Shown here: in pieces, positions 24,468 to 33,239 of the stretch
How the letters are laid out: each line of letters begins with the position of its first letter
Numbering within the stretch: the first letter of the stretch is position 1
Source of the DNA: an uncultured Pelagibacteraceae bacterium
Lineage (GTDB): Bacteria; Pseudomonadota; Alphaproteobacteria; Pelagibacterales; Pelagibacteraceae
DNA: 64,000 nucleotides
Direction of reading: 5' to 3'
NCBI GenBank assembly: GCA_902522385.1
Contig: CABYVK010000004.1
Coordinates: 29,538 to 93,537, forward strand
Made by a program: the position numbers and the translations under genes
The notes under the pieces: model-generated
Databases searched by the model: none
What the model saw: only the letters and a program-made list of their open reading frames with translations
What the model was told of the DNA's origin: nothing

Positions 24468-25757
24468 ATGGGAAAAAATATTGGAATCATAATTGATAGA
24501 AATAATGATTACGATTATTTATCTTCAATAATAGATATTTTTTTAAAAAATGGTTATAAAATAATTTGTTTTCATAATTATACTAAGATTGAAAATAAAT
24601 ATAAAAATTATAGTTTCCCAAAACTTAAGTATTCTCCATTTTATAAAAAAAAAAATATTAAATTTATCAAGTTTGAAAAAAATAATTTTTTAAAAAAATT
24701 TAATAAATATAATTTTATACAAATTTTTTCCATTTATTTCCCAGTTTATTTTATTAATGAAAGTAATTTTGATAAAAAGACTAAATATAAAATTTCAACA
24801 AAATGGTGCACAATTATGTCTGTAGATATATTCAATTTATGTGAAAAGTTAAAATTTATGCCTAAAGATACCTCTTTAAAATTAATTTTACATTCAAAAT
24901 TTTATGAGAAAGGTATTAAAAAGCATTTAAAAAAATACGATTATAATTCGTATTCATATTTATTAAATAATGTAAAAATTTTTATATTCGGACTTAGTTC
25001 TCAAAAACTTATTAAATTAAATAAAAAAGAGATAAAGAGAAAATTGAAAATTAATACAAATAAAAAAATTTTACTTTACTTGCCATTTCCAGTTGAGCTT
25101 GCGAGAAACAAGGGACCTTTTTCTAATGGGTTTCAAATTCAGTATTCTGCAATGGATATTACAAAATATAAAAAAAACAATGTGAAGAATTTTTTATATA
25201 AATTTTGTATTTTTTTAATAATGTTGTTTTTTAATTTTAAATATTTTATAAATTATTTAAAAAATCAAAAAGAAAATACAGTTTTTAAAAAAATTAAAAA
25301 ACTTAATACTTTCTATATAATTTCAAAGCCTAGATTTAAACATATAATTACAGATTTAATAATTTCTAAATCAGACCTTTATTTAAACGATAAACAGAAA
25401 TATCACTACCCATCATTATTAGAAGAACTTATATTTATCTCTGACATAGTAATTGGGTATTCGTCTAATGCTTTAATTAAAGCCGCGAGCATGAATGTAA
25501 ACACATTAAATATAAAGTCTGATCTGCAAGATTGGGAGAGCCCCCAACATTTTAAGTATGCTGGTTATAATAATAAATTTTATAACTATAAAAATGTTAT
25601 AAAATCAATCTCAATAAAAGAATTTTTAAATAACCCACATGTGCTTAAAAAAATTATTAAGAATAAAAATAATAGTTTTAATAGCTATAGAAAAATATTT
25701 ATTGGCAATGCCTTAACGATTAAAAATTTACAGAGAATAATAAGTTATAAATTTTAG
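24468..25757 (+). CDS. Unrecognised surface-glycan protein with a GT-B-like C-terminal half
   Basis: The 429-residue protein has no clear signature. An N-terminal Rossmann-like strand (KNIGIIIDRNNDY) is followed by very lysine/asparagine-rich sequence and a hydrophobic stretch (about 242-262) that could be a membrane-associated helix. A C-terminal segment, SDIVIGYSSNALIKAASMNV (about 324), resembles the nucleotide-binding half of capsule-type transferases, in which a surface-exposed serine loop binds phosphate. It lies one base after the previous gene and 10 bases before the frameshifted glycosyltransferase, in the same operon. A glycosyl- or glycerophosphate-transferase role is a guess from context. 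Confidence 0.5.
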   Translation: MGKNIGIIIDRNNDYDYLSSIIDIFLKNGYKIICFHNYTKIENKYKNYSFPKLKYSPFYKKKNIKFIKFEKNNFLKKFNKYNFIQIFSIYFPVYFINESNFDKKTKYKISTKWCTIMSVDIFNLCEKLKFMPKDTSLKLILHSKFYEKGIKKHLKKYDYNSYSYLLNNVKIFIFGLSSQKLIKLNKKEIKRKLKINTNKKILLYLPFPVELARNKGPFSNGFQIQYSAMDITKYKKNNVKNFLYKFCIFLIMLFFNFKYFINYLKNQKENTVFKKIKKLNTFYIISKPRFKHIITDLIISKSDLYLNDKQKYHYPSLLEELIFISDIVIGYSSNALIKAASMNVNTLNIKSDLQDWESPQHFKYAGYNNKFYNYKNVIKSISIKEFLNNPHVLKKIIKNKNNSFNSYRKIFIGNALTIKNLQRIISYKF

Positions 25758-25767
25758 AAAAAAATAA

Positions 25768-26511
25768 ATGAAAATAGGAATTACCATAGTAACCCATCAT
25801 AAACCTTTTCTTATTAAATCATCTTTAAATTCTTTAAGTTCTCAATCATTTAAAAATTATGATTTAAATTTTATTTTTATTAAAGGATCTGGAATAAAGA
25901 AAACCAAAACTTATAGAAGATTTAATTTACTTGCTTCAAAATTAAAAAATTCAAGATATCAGCTTTCAATGGACTCTAAAGAGGTTTTTAATATTATCAA
26001 GAATCACAAAAAGACTAATAAAATACATATTTACGATAATAATCAATCTTTAGATAGTGGAGCATGGATAAAATATATTTCTAAAAAAACATGGAATAAA
26101 TATGATTATACTTTTTTTTTGATGGAGGGATTTTTATTTAAAAATAAATACGCTTTAGAAGACGCTATTAATTTTATTAAAAACAAAAAACCAAATATGA
26201 TAATGTTGGGATCTGAACTAATTTTTCATACAAAAAAAGTGATTAAAAAATTAGCTCATAATCCGTACGAAAAAAATATTAATAAAAAAAAAATGAATGA
26301 CTATCATCAACATAACATTGATAAAGTTTTAAAAGAATTTGGAAAAGTACATAATTTAAAGATTATTATTAACAATTGGAAGAAATATAATTTTTTTAGG
26401 AAAGACAACAATGATATTGTAATTAATTTCGTAAGCCCAAACTATTTTAATTTTTTTAAAAAAAATGAGACTATATGTAAAATATATTATAAAGGAAAAA
26501 AATATTTTTAA
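25768..26511 (+). CDS. Glycosyltransferase-like protein, N-terminal part of a frameshifted gene
   Basis: The 247-residue ORF opens with KIGITIVTHHKPFLIKSSLNSLSSQSF, a GT2-like first strand and helix, and continues with IYDNNQSLDSGAW and FFLMEGFLF, which occupy the position of nucleotide-sugar-binding residues. It stops at TAA 26509-26511, immediately after a run of seven A and five T. The sequence continues without loss in the next frame (26465-26929), so this is most likely one 387-residue protein broken by a single-base frameshift in the homopolymer region. It is probably a transferase acting on the island's glycan; donor unknown. Confidence 0.6.
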   Translation: MKIGITIVTHHKPFLIKSSLNSLSSQSFKNYDLNFIFIKGSGIKKTKTYRRFNLLASKLKNSRYQLSMDSKEVFNIIKNHKKTNKIHIYDNNQSLDSGAWIKYISKKTWNKYDYTFFLMEGFLFKNKYALEDAINFIKNKKPNMIMLGSELIFHTKKVIKKLAHNPYEKNINKKKMNDYHQHNIDKVLKEFGKVHNLKIIINNWKKYNFFRKDNNDIVINFVSPNYFNFFKKNETICKIYYKGKKYF

Positions 26512-26929
26512 CCCTTTTCAGAAAAAAATATTTTATAGTGAAGGAGATTTTAGGTATTTAATTCCAACTAAATTTTTAAATTTAAAATTATTTAAAAAAA
26601 ATATTTATTTAAATAATATTTCAGCACATTTAATTAACTCACCTTTCTTTTTTGTAAATGGTTGTCAGCATATTTACAGTAGAGAGTATTTAAATATATT
26701 AGCAAAAAATTTTAAAAAGTATAATTTAGTAAATTTTGTTTATAATACTCCTTTTTCAGGCTCGTCATTAGAAATTATATGGGGACTTTTGCCCAGTGCA
26801 TTTAAATTTGAAAAATGGTATTTAGATTGTTTGCATAGACCAAGAAAAAATTTTTATAATTATATGAGAGAAGATACCAAAAAAGGTATGAAGAAATATA
26901 TGAAAATGTATGGAATAAATCATGAGTGA
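26465..26929 (+). CDS. C-terminal part of the frameshifted glycosyltransferase-like gene
   Basis: This ORF of 154 codons overlaps the preceding one by 47 bases in the +1 frame. Its first dozen or so residues read the tail of the upstream ORF out of frame; true continuity appears to begin at NPFQKKIFYSEGDFRYLIP. FVNGCQHIYSREYLNILAK (about 60) and a LEIIWGLLPSAF segment look like a conserved domain end. No independent start or ribosome-binding site is evident near 26465. Its TGA overlaps the amidotransferase ATG (ATGAGTGA). Joining the two frames by dropping one base gives a clean 1161-base gene. Confidence 0.55.
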   Translation: MRLYVKYIIKEKNIFNPFQKKIFYSEGDFRYLIPTKFLNLKLFKKNIYLNNISAHLINSPFFFVNGCQHIYSREYLNILAKNFKKYNLVNFVYNTPFSGSSLEIIWGLLPSAFKFEKWYLDCLHRPRKNFYNYMREDTKKGMKKYMKMYGINHE

Positions 26930-28079
26930 TACAAAAATTATAAGATGTAAAAAGTGTTTGTTACCAAACACCAAACCAAGCTTACAATTTGTTGACGGTG
27001 TCTGCTCAGGGTGTTTAAGCTTTGAAGAAAGAAAAAAAATAAACTGGAAATATAGAGAAAAAGAGTTTTCAAAAATTGTTGATAAAGTAAAAAAAGAAGT
27101 TAAAGGCAATTATCATTGCATAATTCCTTGTAGTGGAGGAAAGGACAGCTTTGTTCAAACTTTAAAAATTTTAGAATACGGTTTAAATCCATTATGTGTA
27201 GTAGCCTCTACCCAAAAATTGTCAAATCTTGGAAGAAAAAACATTGAGGCTTTAAAAAAACTTGGTGTCGATGTTCTCGAATTTTCAGTAGACCCAATTT
27301 TAAGAAGAAAAATAGATAAGTTTACCTTAGAAACAGTCGGAGATATTTCATGGAGCGAACATATAACTATCTGGACTATCCCAGCCAGAGTGTCAGTAAA
27401 TCATAAAATACCTTTAATAATTTGGGGTGAAAATAGTGAAAATGAAAATGGAGGACCTCTAAAAAATCAATCAGGTACTGAAATAAATTTAGATAGAAAA
27501 TATATAGATGAGTTTGGTGGGCTTTGTGGTTTAAGAACATCTGATATTTCTGAAATTTTAAAAATATCAAAGAATAAACTTTTGCCATACACTTATCCTG
27601 ATCTTAAGCAATTAGAAGATATTAATTCTAGAGGGATATTTCTCGGACAATTTTTTTCTTGGGATGGTCATGAAAATGCAATGAACGCAAATAAATATGG
27701 TTTTTCTTTTTATGAAAAAAATGAACTTGAGGGTTCAATAGTTAATTATGAAAACTTAGATAATCTTTACATGAGAATTCATGATTATTTTAAATACTTA
27801 AAATTTGGGTATGATAGAGTAACCGACTGGTGTTCGTGGCATATTAGAAGAAATCGAATTACTAGAGAAGAAGCATTAAAATTAAACAACGAAAAATGCG
27901 GACAATATCCACACGAATATATGGGAACTAAATTAGATGAAATTCTTAAGGAGATAGATTTAACCAGGCCTGAGTTTGACAAAATATGTGACGAATATAC
28001 AAATAAAAGTATTTTTAAAGTTAATAATGATGGTCAACTGATTATAAGTGAAGATAAAAGACTTTTTCTTAACGAATAA
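26922..28079 (+). CDS. N-acetyl sugar amidotransferase (WbpG/PseA-like), copy 1
   Basis: The 385-residue protein has an N-terminal Cys4 zinc site (CKKCLLPNTKPS ... CSGC, about 9-32), then the PP-loop ATP-pyrophosphatase motif IIPCSGGKDSF (about 66). It ends with the family's CSWHIRRNRITREEAL (about 303). Such enzymes adenylate an N-acetyl group of a UDP- or CMP-sugar and replace the oxygen with ammonia to form an acetamidino group. Ammonia comes from HisH/HisF-like partners, and exactly those genes follow at 28089 and 28690. A second, diverged trio occurs at 40706-43217. Confidence 0.8.
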   Translation: MSDTKIIRCKKCLLPNTKPSLQFVDGVCSGCLSFEERKKINWKYREKEFSKIVDKVKKEVKGNYHCIIPCSGGKDSFVQTLKILEYGLNPLCVVASTQKLSNLGRKNIEALKKLGVDVLEFSVDPILRRKIDKFTLETVGDISWSEHITIWTIPARVSVNHKIPLIIWGENSENENGGPLKNQSGTEINLDRKYIDEFGGLCGLRTSDISEILKISKNKLLPYTYPDLKQLEDINSRGIFLGQFFSWDGHENAMNANKYGFSFYEKNELEGSIVNYENLDNLYMRIHDYFKYLKFGYDRVTDWCSWHIRRNRITREEALKLNNEKCGQYPHEYMGTKLDEILKEIDLTRPEFDKICDEYTNKSIFKVNNDGQLIISEDKRLFLNE

Positions 28080-28088
28080 ATTTTCTAA

Positions 28089-28697
28089 ATGATACTTATA
28101 CTTGATTATAATGTGGGCAATGTAAACTCTATAATTAGAGCAGCAGAACTTTATTCATCTAATGTAAAATATTCTAATAATATTGAAGATATATTAAATG
28201 CAAAAAAAATAATAATGCCAGGACAAGGTAGTTTTGATTATGCGATGGAAAATATTCATAAATTAAATATTTATGAAACAATTCGCTCTGTTGCTTTAGA
28301 AAAAAAAACTCCAATTTTAGGAATTTGTTTGGGCATGCAGCTTTTAGCTACTTCAGGTACAGAAAATAAGTTTTGCAAAGGTTTAAATTTAATAGAAGGT
28401 ACCGTAAAAAAATTAAATTGTCCAAGCAAGTATTTGCCTCATATTGGATGGAATAGTGTAAATTTTGAAAAAGAAAATAGTCTTTTTAATGGTATAGAAA
28501 ATAAGTTAGATTATTATTTCTTACACAGTTTCCACTTCGAATGTGAAGATAAAAAAAATACTTTAGCAACCTGTGAATATCATTTTAAATTTAATGCAAT
28601 TGTTAAAAAAAAAAATATTTTAGGAATACAATTCCATCCTGAAAAAAGTCTAGAGAATGGCCTAAAGTTATTAAAAAATTTTATTTTAAATGATTAG
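28089..28697 (+). CDS. hisH: HisH-like glutamine amidotransferase, copy 1
   Basis: The 202-residue class I glutamine amidotransferase has LDYNVGNVNSI at the N terminus, MPGQGSFDYAM (about 40), the nucleophile motif ILGICLGMQLL (about 75-85) and QFHPEKS (about 182), supplying Cys, His and Glu of the catalytic triad. HisH normally makes ammonia for HisF in histidine synthesis. Placement between an N-acetyl sugar amidotransferase and a HisF-like protein indicates ammonia supply for acetamidino-sugar formation, as known for WbpH. Spacing to the amidotransferase is 9 bases, and it overlaps the HisF-like gene by 8. Confidence 0.8.
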   Translation: MILILDYNVGNVNSIIRAAELYSSNVKYSNNIEDILNAKKIIMPGQGSFDYAMENIHKLNIYETIRSVALEKKTPILGICLGMQLLATSGTENKFCKGLNLIEGTVKKLNCPSKYLPHIGWNSVNFEKENSLFNGIENKLDYYFLHSFHFECEDKKNTLATCEYHFKFNAIVKKKNILGIQFHPEKSLENGLKLLKNFILND

Positions 28698-29451
28698 TGA
28701 CAAAAAAATAAGAATAATTCCATCTATTTTATATAATAAGTTAAACGCTATAAGAGGCAAAAACTTTGAAGGCTGGAGAGTAATAGGGAATGTATTGCAG
28801 ACAACTAGACTTTATAGCAAAAGAAATATAGATGAACTTTTTTTTTTAGATACCGAGGCAACAAGATCACAAAAAATAAATTTAGAAATAATAAAAGAAT
28901 TTACAAAAGATTGCTTTATGCCAATTACTATAGGTGGTGGAATTAAATCTATTGAAGACATTGATAATCTTCTAAAAATGGGTGCTGATAGAGTATGTTT
29001 AAATACATCTGCATTTAATGACAGTGAATTTTTAGCAAATGCTATAAAAAAGTTTGGCAGTCAGTGCATAGTTGTGTCAATTGATTATAAGAATATAGAT
29101 AAAATTCCAATTGTATTTATTGACTCAGGCAGGATACAAACAAAAAAAAATTTATTTGATTACATAAAAAAAATTGATGAATTAGGGCCATCTGAAATTG
29201 TTTTAACTTCAATAGATCATGATGGAATGATGAAGGGATATGATATTAAAAATTTAAAACTTTTAAAAAAAAAAATTCAAACTAGCATAATAGCTTCTGG
29301 AGGAGCTGGATCATATGAAGATGTATATAATTTGATTAAAGAAACTGGGATACAGAATATTTCTGCTTCAAGCATTTTTCATTTTACAGAGATCACTCCA
29401 AATACTTTAAAAAGATATTTAAGCGATAAAGGTCTTAATATTAGAAAATGA
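28690..29451 (+). CDS. hisF: HisF-like cyclase-fold protein, copy 1
   Basis: The 253-residue TIM barrel retains TIGGGIKSIEDI (phosphate site, about 77), VSIDYKN (the Asp130 region) and IIASGGAGSYED (about 196). The N-terminal IIPCLDV of true HisF reads IIPSILY, so the catalytic Asp11 is replaced by Leu. This fits a barrel kept as an ammonia channel partner of HisH rather than a cyclase. Together with the 26922 amidotransferase it should deliver glutamine-derived ammonia. It ends the first half of the plus-strand run; 86 bases separate it from the next gene and hold a putative promoter. Confidence 0.8.
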   Translation: MISDKKIRIIPSILYNKLNAIRGKNFEGWRVIGNVLQTTRLYSKRNIDELFFLDTEATRSQKINLEIIKEFTKDCFMPITIGGGIKSIEDIDNLLKMGADRVCLNTSAFNDSEFLANAIKKFGSQCIVVSIDYKNIDKIPIVFIDSGRIQTKKNLFDYIKKIDELGPSEIVLTSIDHDGMMKGYDIKNLKLLKKKIQTSIIASGGAGSYEDVYNLIKETGIQNISASSIFHFTEITPNTLKRYLSDKGLNIRK

Positions 29452-29491
29452 GAGTAACTATATTTTTATAGATTTAATTATGACTAAATTT

Positions 29492-29522
29492 TTGTAAAAG
29501 TAGAATTTTAAAAATATATAAT
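29492..29522 (+). promoter_or_regulatory. Putative promoter before the SIS-domain gene
   Basis: TTGTAA (29492-29497) and a perfect TATAAT (29517-29522) are separated by 19 bases in the 86-base gap before ATG 29538. The spacer is long and the -35 box weak, but this is one of the few real gaps in the operon. If used, the transcript would have a leader of only about 8-10 bases. Confidence 0.35.
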
Positions 29523-29537
29523 ATAAACATAAAAAAA

Positions 29538-30107
29538 ATGAAAAATAACTATTTTAAATTTATAGATAATTATAAAAACGATCTTTTAAAATTAATTAAA
29601 GAAACAAACATTAAAAAGACTAATGAATTGAAGAGAAAACTTGTTACCACAAATAAAAGAAATGGAAAAGTTTATATATTCGGAAATGGAGGTAGCGCCT
29701 CAACAGCAAACCATATTTCTACTGATTTAACAAAGAATGCAAAAATAAAATCAATATCAGTGTCTAATGACAATTTAATCTCATGTTTTTCAAATGATTA
29801 TTCTTTTGAAACCTGGATGCAAAAATATGCAGAAAATTTTGTAGAAAAAAAAGATACAGTTATACTTATTAGTACTAGTGGTAATTCAAAAAATATACTG
29901 AATCTCGCTAAATATTGTAAAAAAAAAAATATAAACTTTTATTCTCTCACAGGATTTAAAAAAAATAATAAATTAAACTTAATTTCAAAAAATAAAATTT
30001 GGGTTAATTCAAAATCATATAACCAAATTGAAATAATGCATTTTGTGATTTTAGCCATGGTTGTTGATTTGATAATTGGTAGAAAGTCATATGGCCCCAA
30101 TCTGTAA
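29538..30107 (+). CDS. GmhA-like SIS-domain phosphosugar isomerase
   Basis: The 189-residue SIS protein shows IFGNGGSASTANHISTDL (about 48-65), LISTSGNSKNI (about 114) and a C-terminal QIEIMHFVILAMVVDL helix, the same order as GmhA (sedoheptulose-7-phosphate isomerase). GmhA converts sedoheptulose 7-phosphate to heptose 7-phosphate. Here it is followed by a small HAD protein and a nucleotidyltransferase-containing run, which may either belong to a heptose branch or to the GDP-linked legionaminic route. The reversed HldE-like protein at 13272 could be its partner in a heptose pathway. The specific sugar is not decided by sequence. Confidence 0.7.
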   Translation: MKNNYFKFIDNYKNDLLKLIKETNIKKTNELKRKLVTTNKRNGKVYIFGNGGSASTANHISTDLTKNAKIKSISVSNDNLISCFSNDYSFETWMQKYAENFVEKKDTVILISTSGNSKNILNLAKYCKKKNINFYSLTGFKKNNKLNLISKNKIWVNSKSYNQIEIMHFVILAMVVDLIIGRKSYGPNL

Positions 30108-30118
30108 AAAAAAAAATA

Positions 30119-30472
30119 ATGTCAAAAAAAATCAAAAAATTTTGTTTTGATATTGACGGTGTAATCTGCTCAACAAGAAAGAGTGATTACTTTAAGTCTA
30201 AACCAAAAAGAAAAGTTATAAATATGATAAATACACTTTATGAAAAAAATTATATTATCATATTTACAGCAAGGTATATGGGAAGAAACAATCAAAATTC
30301 TCAAAAAGCCAAAAAACAAGGATATAAAAAAACATTTAATCAACTTAGTAAATGGGGTTTAAAATTTCATAAATTAAAATTTGGAAAACCATCTTACGAT
30401 GTGTTTGTGGATGATAAAAATTTTTCATACAAAAAAGATTGGGTCAAAGATTTTAAGAAAAAATTTTTATAA
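30119..30472 (+). CDS. Small HAD-like phosphatase of capsule-cluster type
   Basis: The 117-residue protein begins with FCFDIDGVICSTRKSDYF, giving the HAD motif DxDGV (about 10-14). IIFTARYMGRN (about 46) carries the motif II threonine, and YDVFVDDKNF (about 98) supplies the motif IV acidic pair. It has no cap domain and is the size of minimal capsule-biosynthesis HAD phosphatases. A role in removing phosphate from a sugar phosphate between the SIS isomerase upstream and later steps is plausible. It sits 11 bases after the SIS gene and 6 before the NeuD-like gene. Confidence 0.7.
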   Translation: MSKKIKKFCFDIDGVICSTRKSDYFKSKPKRKVINMINTLYEKNYIIIFTARYMGRNNQNSQKAKKQGYKKTFNQLSKWGLKFHKLKFGKPSYDVFVDDKNFSYKKDWVKDFKKKFL

Positions 30473-30478
30473 TTAAAA

Positions 30479-31057
30479 ATGAAAAAAAAAATAATTATTA
30501 TAGGTGCGGGAGGGCATGCTAAGTCTTGTATAGATGTAATTGAAAATCAAGGAAAATATAAAATTTATGGAATAATTGATAAGAGCAATAAAAATAAATT
30601 ACTAAATTATAAAATTTTAGGTAATGAAAAGGAGTTGCCACTTATTAGAAAAAGAATTGACAATGCCTTTATTGCAATCGGGCATTTAAAAGATAATTCA
30701 GTAAGGTTAAAAATTCAAAAATTATTAAAAAAATATTCATTTAAATTACCAATAATTATTTCGAAAAAAGCCCATGTTTCAAAAAATTCAAAAATTGGGG
30801 AGGGAACTATTATTATGCATAATTGTGTAGTAAATTCATGCGCTACTATTGGTAAAAATTGTATAATAAATTCAGGCGCTATAATTGAACATGATACTAA
30901 TATCGAGGATAATGTTCACGTATCAACAAATGCTACAGTTAATGGTTCAGTATTTATAGGCCAAAATTCCTTTATTGGAAGTGGATCAGTTGTAAAGCAA
31001 AATATCAAAATCAAAAAAAATTCATTTGTTAAAGCAAATACATTTGTAAAAAAATAA
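30479..31057 (+). CDS. neuD: NeuD/PglD-type acyltransferase
   Basis: The 192-residue protein starts KKIIIIGAGGHAKSCIDVI, the classic NeuD/PglD opening. From about residue 90 it has hexapeptide repeats such as KIGEGTIIMHNCVVNS, IGKNCIINSGAIIEHD and IGQNSFIGSGSVV of a left-handed beta-helix. The histidine in IIEHD is the expected base. Family members O- or N-acetylate sialic-type or UDP-4-amino sugars using acetyl-CoA. Directly upstream of NeuB- and NeuC-type genes, it likely acts in nonulosonic acid synthesis as the LegH-type acetyltransferase. It is distinct from the more diverged copy at 2615. Confidence 0.8.
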   Translation: MKKKIIIIGAGGHAKSCIDVIENQGKYKIYGIIDKSNKNKLLNYKILGNEKELPLIRKRIDNAFIAIGHLKDNSVRLKIQKLLKKYSFKLPIIISKKAHVSKNSKIGEGTIIMHNCVVNSCATIGKNCIINSGAIIEHDTNIEDNVHVSTNATVNGSVFIGQNSFIGSGSVVKQNIKIKKNSFVKANTFVKK

Positions 31058-31060
31058 AAT

Positions 31061-32080
31061 ATGTTAAATAAAAGTAAAACTCCTTTAATTATTGCTGAAG
31101 CAGGCATAAATCATAATGGAAAGTTAATTAATGCTCTTAAACTAATTGATGCAGCAAAAAAAGCTGGAGCTGATTACGTAAAATTTCAAATTTATAAAAC
31201 CGAAAACCTGGTTGATAAAAAAATTGGTTTGGCAAATTACCAAAAAAAAAATCTAAAAAAAAAAATTAGTCAATATAGTATGTTAGAGAAATACAGTTTA
31301 GAATTTGATAAATTTTTAAAAATTATTAAATATTGCAACAAAAAAAAGATTAAATTTATTGCAACTCCTTTTGACTTAGATAGTTTAAAATTTTTAAAAC
31401 AAAACAAAGTTAACATTATTAAGATATCGTCATCAGATATTAATAATTTTGAAATTTTAAGTGAAGTTATAAAATTTAACACAGATCTTATTTTATCTTC
31501 AGGTTTATCTGATATTAAAGAGATTGAAGAAACATTAAACTTTCTTTATAAAAAAAAATTTAAAAAAAATAAATTGACATTGCTTCACTGCACATCAAAT
31601 TATCCAACTCCTATAATTGATGCAAATTTAAATGTAATTAAAAGTTTAAAAAAAAAACTTAAAATAAATATAGGATATTCTGACCATACAAGAAGTCTAT
31701 TATCGGGAGCTATAGCAGTTTCATTAGGAGCAAATATTATTGAAAAACATATTACACTTGGAAATACACTGCCCGGTCCAGATCATAAAGCCAGTCTAAA
31801 TCCAAAAGACTTTAAAATATACGTTGATAATATTAATGAGGTTAAAAATTTATTAGGATCATATAAAAAAAAATTAAATAAATCTGAAATATTAACTAAA
31901 AAAATTGTTAGCAGATTTATTGTTGCAAAAAAATCTATAAAAAAGGGAGAAATTTTCACAAAAGATAATATTACCTGTAAAAGAACATTTTATGGAATTA
32001 GCCCAAATAAGTGGCTGAAAATTCTAGGAAAAAAATCAAACAAAAACTTTAAAATTGATGAAAGAATTTCATTAAAATAG
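31061..32080 (+). CDS. neuB: NeuB-family nonulosonic acid synthase (LegI-like)
   Basis: The 339-residue protein has the NeuB barrel motifs IIAEAGINHNG (about 8), GADYVKFQIY (about 35), ATPFDLDSL (about 102), LLHCTSNYP (about 175), GYSDHTRS (about 204) and EKHITL (about 228). A C-terminal antifreeze-like SAF domain (about 285-339, RFIVAKKSIKKGE) follows. It condenses PEP with a 6-carbon acetamido sugar to form a 9-carbon sialic-, legionaminic- or pseudaminic-type acid. It is followed at once by a NeuC-type hydrolysing epimerase, which favours a LegI or NeuB role rather than PseI; a clear PseI-type homologue is at 62821. Spacing of 3-4 bases shows an operon. Confidence 0.8.
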   Translation: MLNKSKTPLIIAEAGINHNGKLINALKLIDAAKKAGADYVKFQIYKTENLVDKKIGLANYQKKNLKKKISQYSMLEKYSLEFDKFLKIIKYCNKKKIKFIATPFDLDSLKFLKQNKVNIIKISSSDINNFEILSEVIKFNTDLILSSGLSDIKEIEETLNFLYKKKFKKNKLTLLHCTSNYPTPIIDANLNVIKSLKKKLKINIGYSDHTRSLLSGAIAVSLGANIIEKHITLGNTLPGPDHKASLNPKDFKIYVDNINEVKNLLGSYKKKLNKSEILTKKIVSRFIVAKKSIKKGEIFTKDNITCKRTFYGISPNKWLKILGKKSNKNFKIDERISLK

Positions 32081-32083
32081 AAA

Positions 32084-33238
32084 ATGAAAAATAAAATTTG
32101 TTATATATCAGGAGCGAGGTCTGAGTTTGGAATAATTTCAGGTCTATTAGAAAATTTAAAAAAAAACAAAAGTTTTAAATTAGATGTAATATTTACTGGA
32201 TCGCATTTATCTAATTTTTATGGCAACACAATTAATGAAGCTAAAAATATTGGATTAAACAATTATTATAAAGCAAAAATTCTGACAGTTAAAAATAATA
32301 AAATTGATACTGCGAATTTAATTTCCTCCTCTATATCTAAAATTAATAGATTGCTAAAAAAAATTAATCCAAAATTGGTAATTTTAGTAGGTGATAGATA
32401 TGAAACTTTTTCAGCAGCCATAGTGGCTTATAGTAAAGGAATTCCAATTCTTCACTTTCACGGTGGAGAAAAAACTTTAAATTCTTTAGATGATAATTAC
32501 AGACACTCCATAAGCAAGTTATCTCATTATCACTTTGTCTCTAATAAAATTTATAAAAAAAGACTTATTCAACTTGGTGAAGTTCCAAAAAGTATATTTA
32601 TTTGTGGATCGCTATCATTAAAAAATATAGACAAAAATAATCTCTTTTCAAAAAAAATTATAGAAAAAAAATTTAAAATTTCTTTCAAAGAACATAATAT
32701 TATTGTTAACTTTAATAGTGAAACTTTAAGCAAGAAAAAAACTGAAAATGACATAAATATAGTCTTAAGCTCCTTAGAAAATTTAAAAAATACTTGCATA
32801 ATTTTTACTATGCCTGGAGCAGATGTTAATAATGATATTATTTTTAAAGAGATAAATAAATTCGTAAAGGATCACAAAAACTCTTACTTTGTTAAATCTT
32901 TTGGATTTAAATATTATTATTCTATTCTTAATATTGTGGATTTAATGATTGGAAATTCATCAAGTGGAATTATTGAAATGCCTTTCTTTAATAAGCCGAC
33001 AATAAATCTTGGGAAAAGACAACATGGAAGAGTAATGCCAAAATCAGTTATAAATTTTAAAATCTCAAAAAAATTAATAGAACAAAAAATTTCTAATATT
33101 TTAAAAAATAAGAAAAGTATTAGTGGTAATAAAAATCCTTACTATAACAAAATGACTTTTAAACAAATTGAAAATATAATAGAAAATATTTTAAAAAAAA
33201 AAGTATCATTTAAAGTATTTAAAGATTTAAGTTTTTAA
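32084..33238 (+). CDS. neuC: NeuC-family hydrolysing UDP-HexNAc 2-epimerase (LegG-like)
   Basis: The 384-residue GT-B-fold epimerase has ISGARSEFGII (about 6), LVGDRYETFSAAI (about 101), HFHGGEKTLNSLDDNYRHS (about 125-143) and GNSSSGIIEMPFF (about 290), typical of NeuC/LegG. It converts a UDP-N-acetyl amino sugar to the free manno-configured sugar and UDP, supplying NeuB. The next gene encodes a PtmE-like nucleotidyltransferase, which makes the GDP-linked legionaminic acid route described in Campylobacter a reasonable comparison. Whether it takes a UDP- or GDP-linked substrate cannot be read off. Confidence 0.8.
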   Translation: MKNKICYISGARSEFGIISGLLENLKKNKSFKLDVIFTGSHLSNFYGNTINEAKNIGLNNYYKAKILTVKNNKIDTANLISSSISKINRLLKKINPKLVILVGDRYETFSAAIVAYSKGIPILHFHGGEKTLNSLDDNYRHSISKLSHYHFVSNKIYKKRLIQLGEVPKSIFICGSLSLKNIDKNNLFSKKIIEKKFKISFKEHNIIVNFNSETLSKKKTENDINIVLSSLENLKNTCIIFTMPGADVNNDIIFKEINKFVKDHKNSYFVKSFGFKYYYSILNIVDLMIGNSSSGIIEMPFFNKPTINLGKRQHGRVMPKSVINFKISKKLIEQKISNILKNKKSISGNKNPYYNKMTFKQIENIIENILKKKVSFKVFKDLSF

Positions 33239-33239
33239 A

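Noticed and set aside
28089-29451. hisH/hisF as histidine biosynthesis genes
   Set aside because: They follow an N-acetyl sugar amidotransferase in an overlapping arrangement, no other his genes are present, and the HisF-like protein lacks the first catalytic Asp. Sugar amidation fits better; the same holds for 41836-43217.
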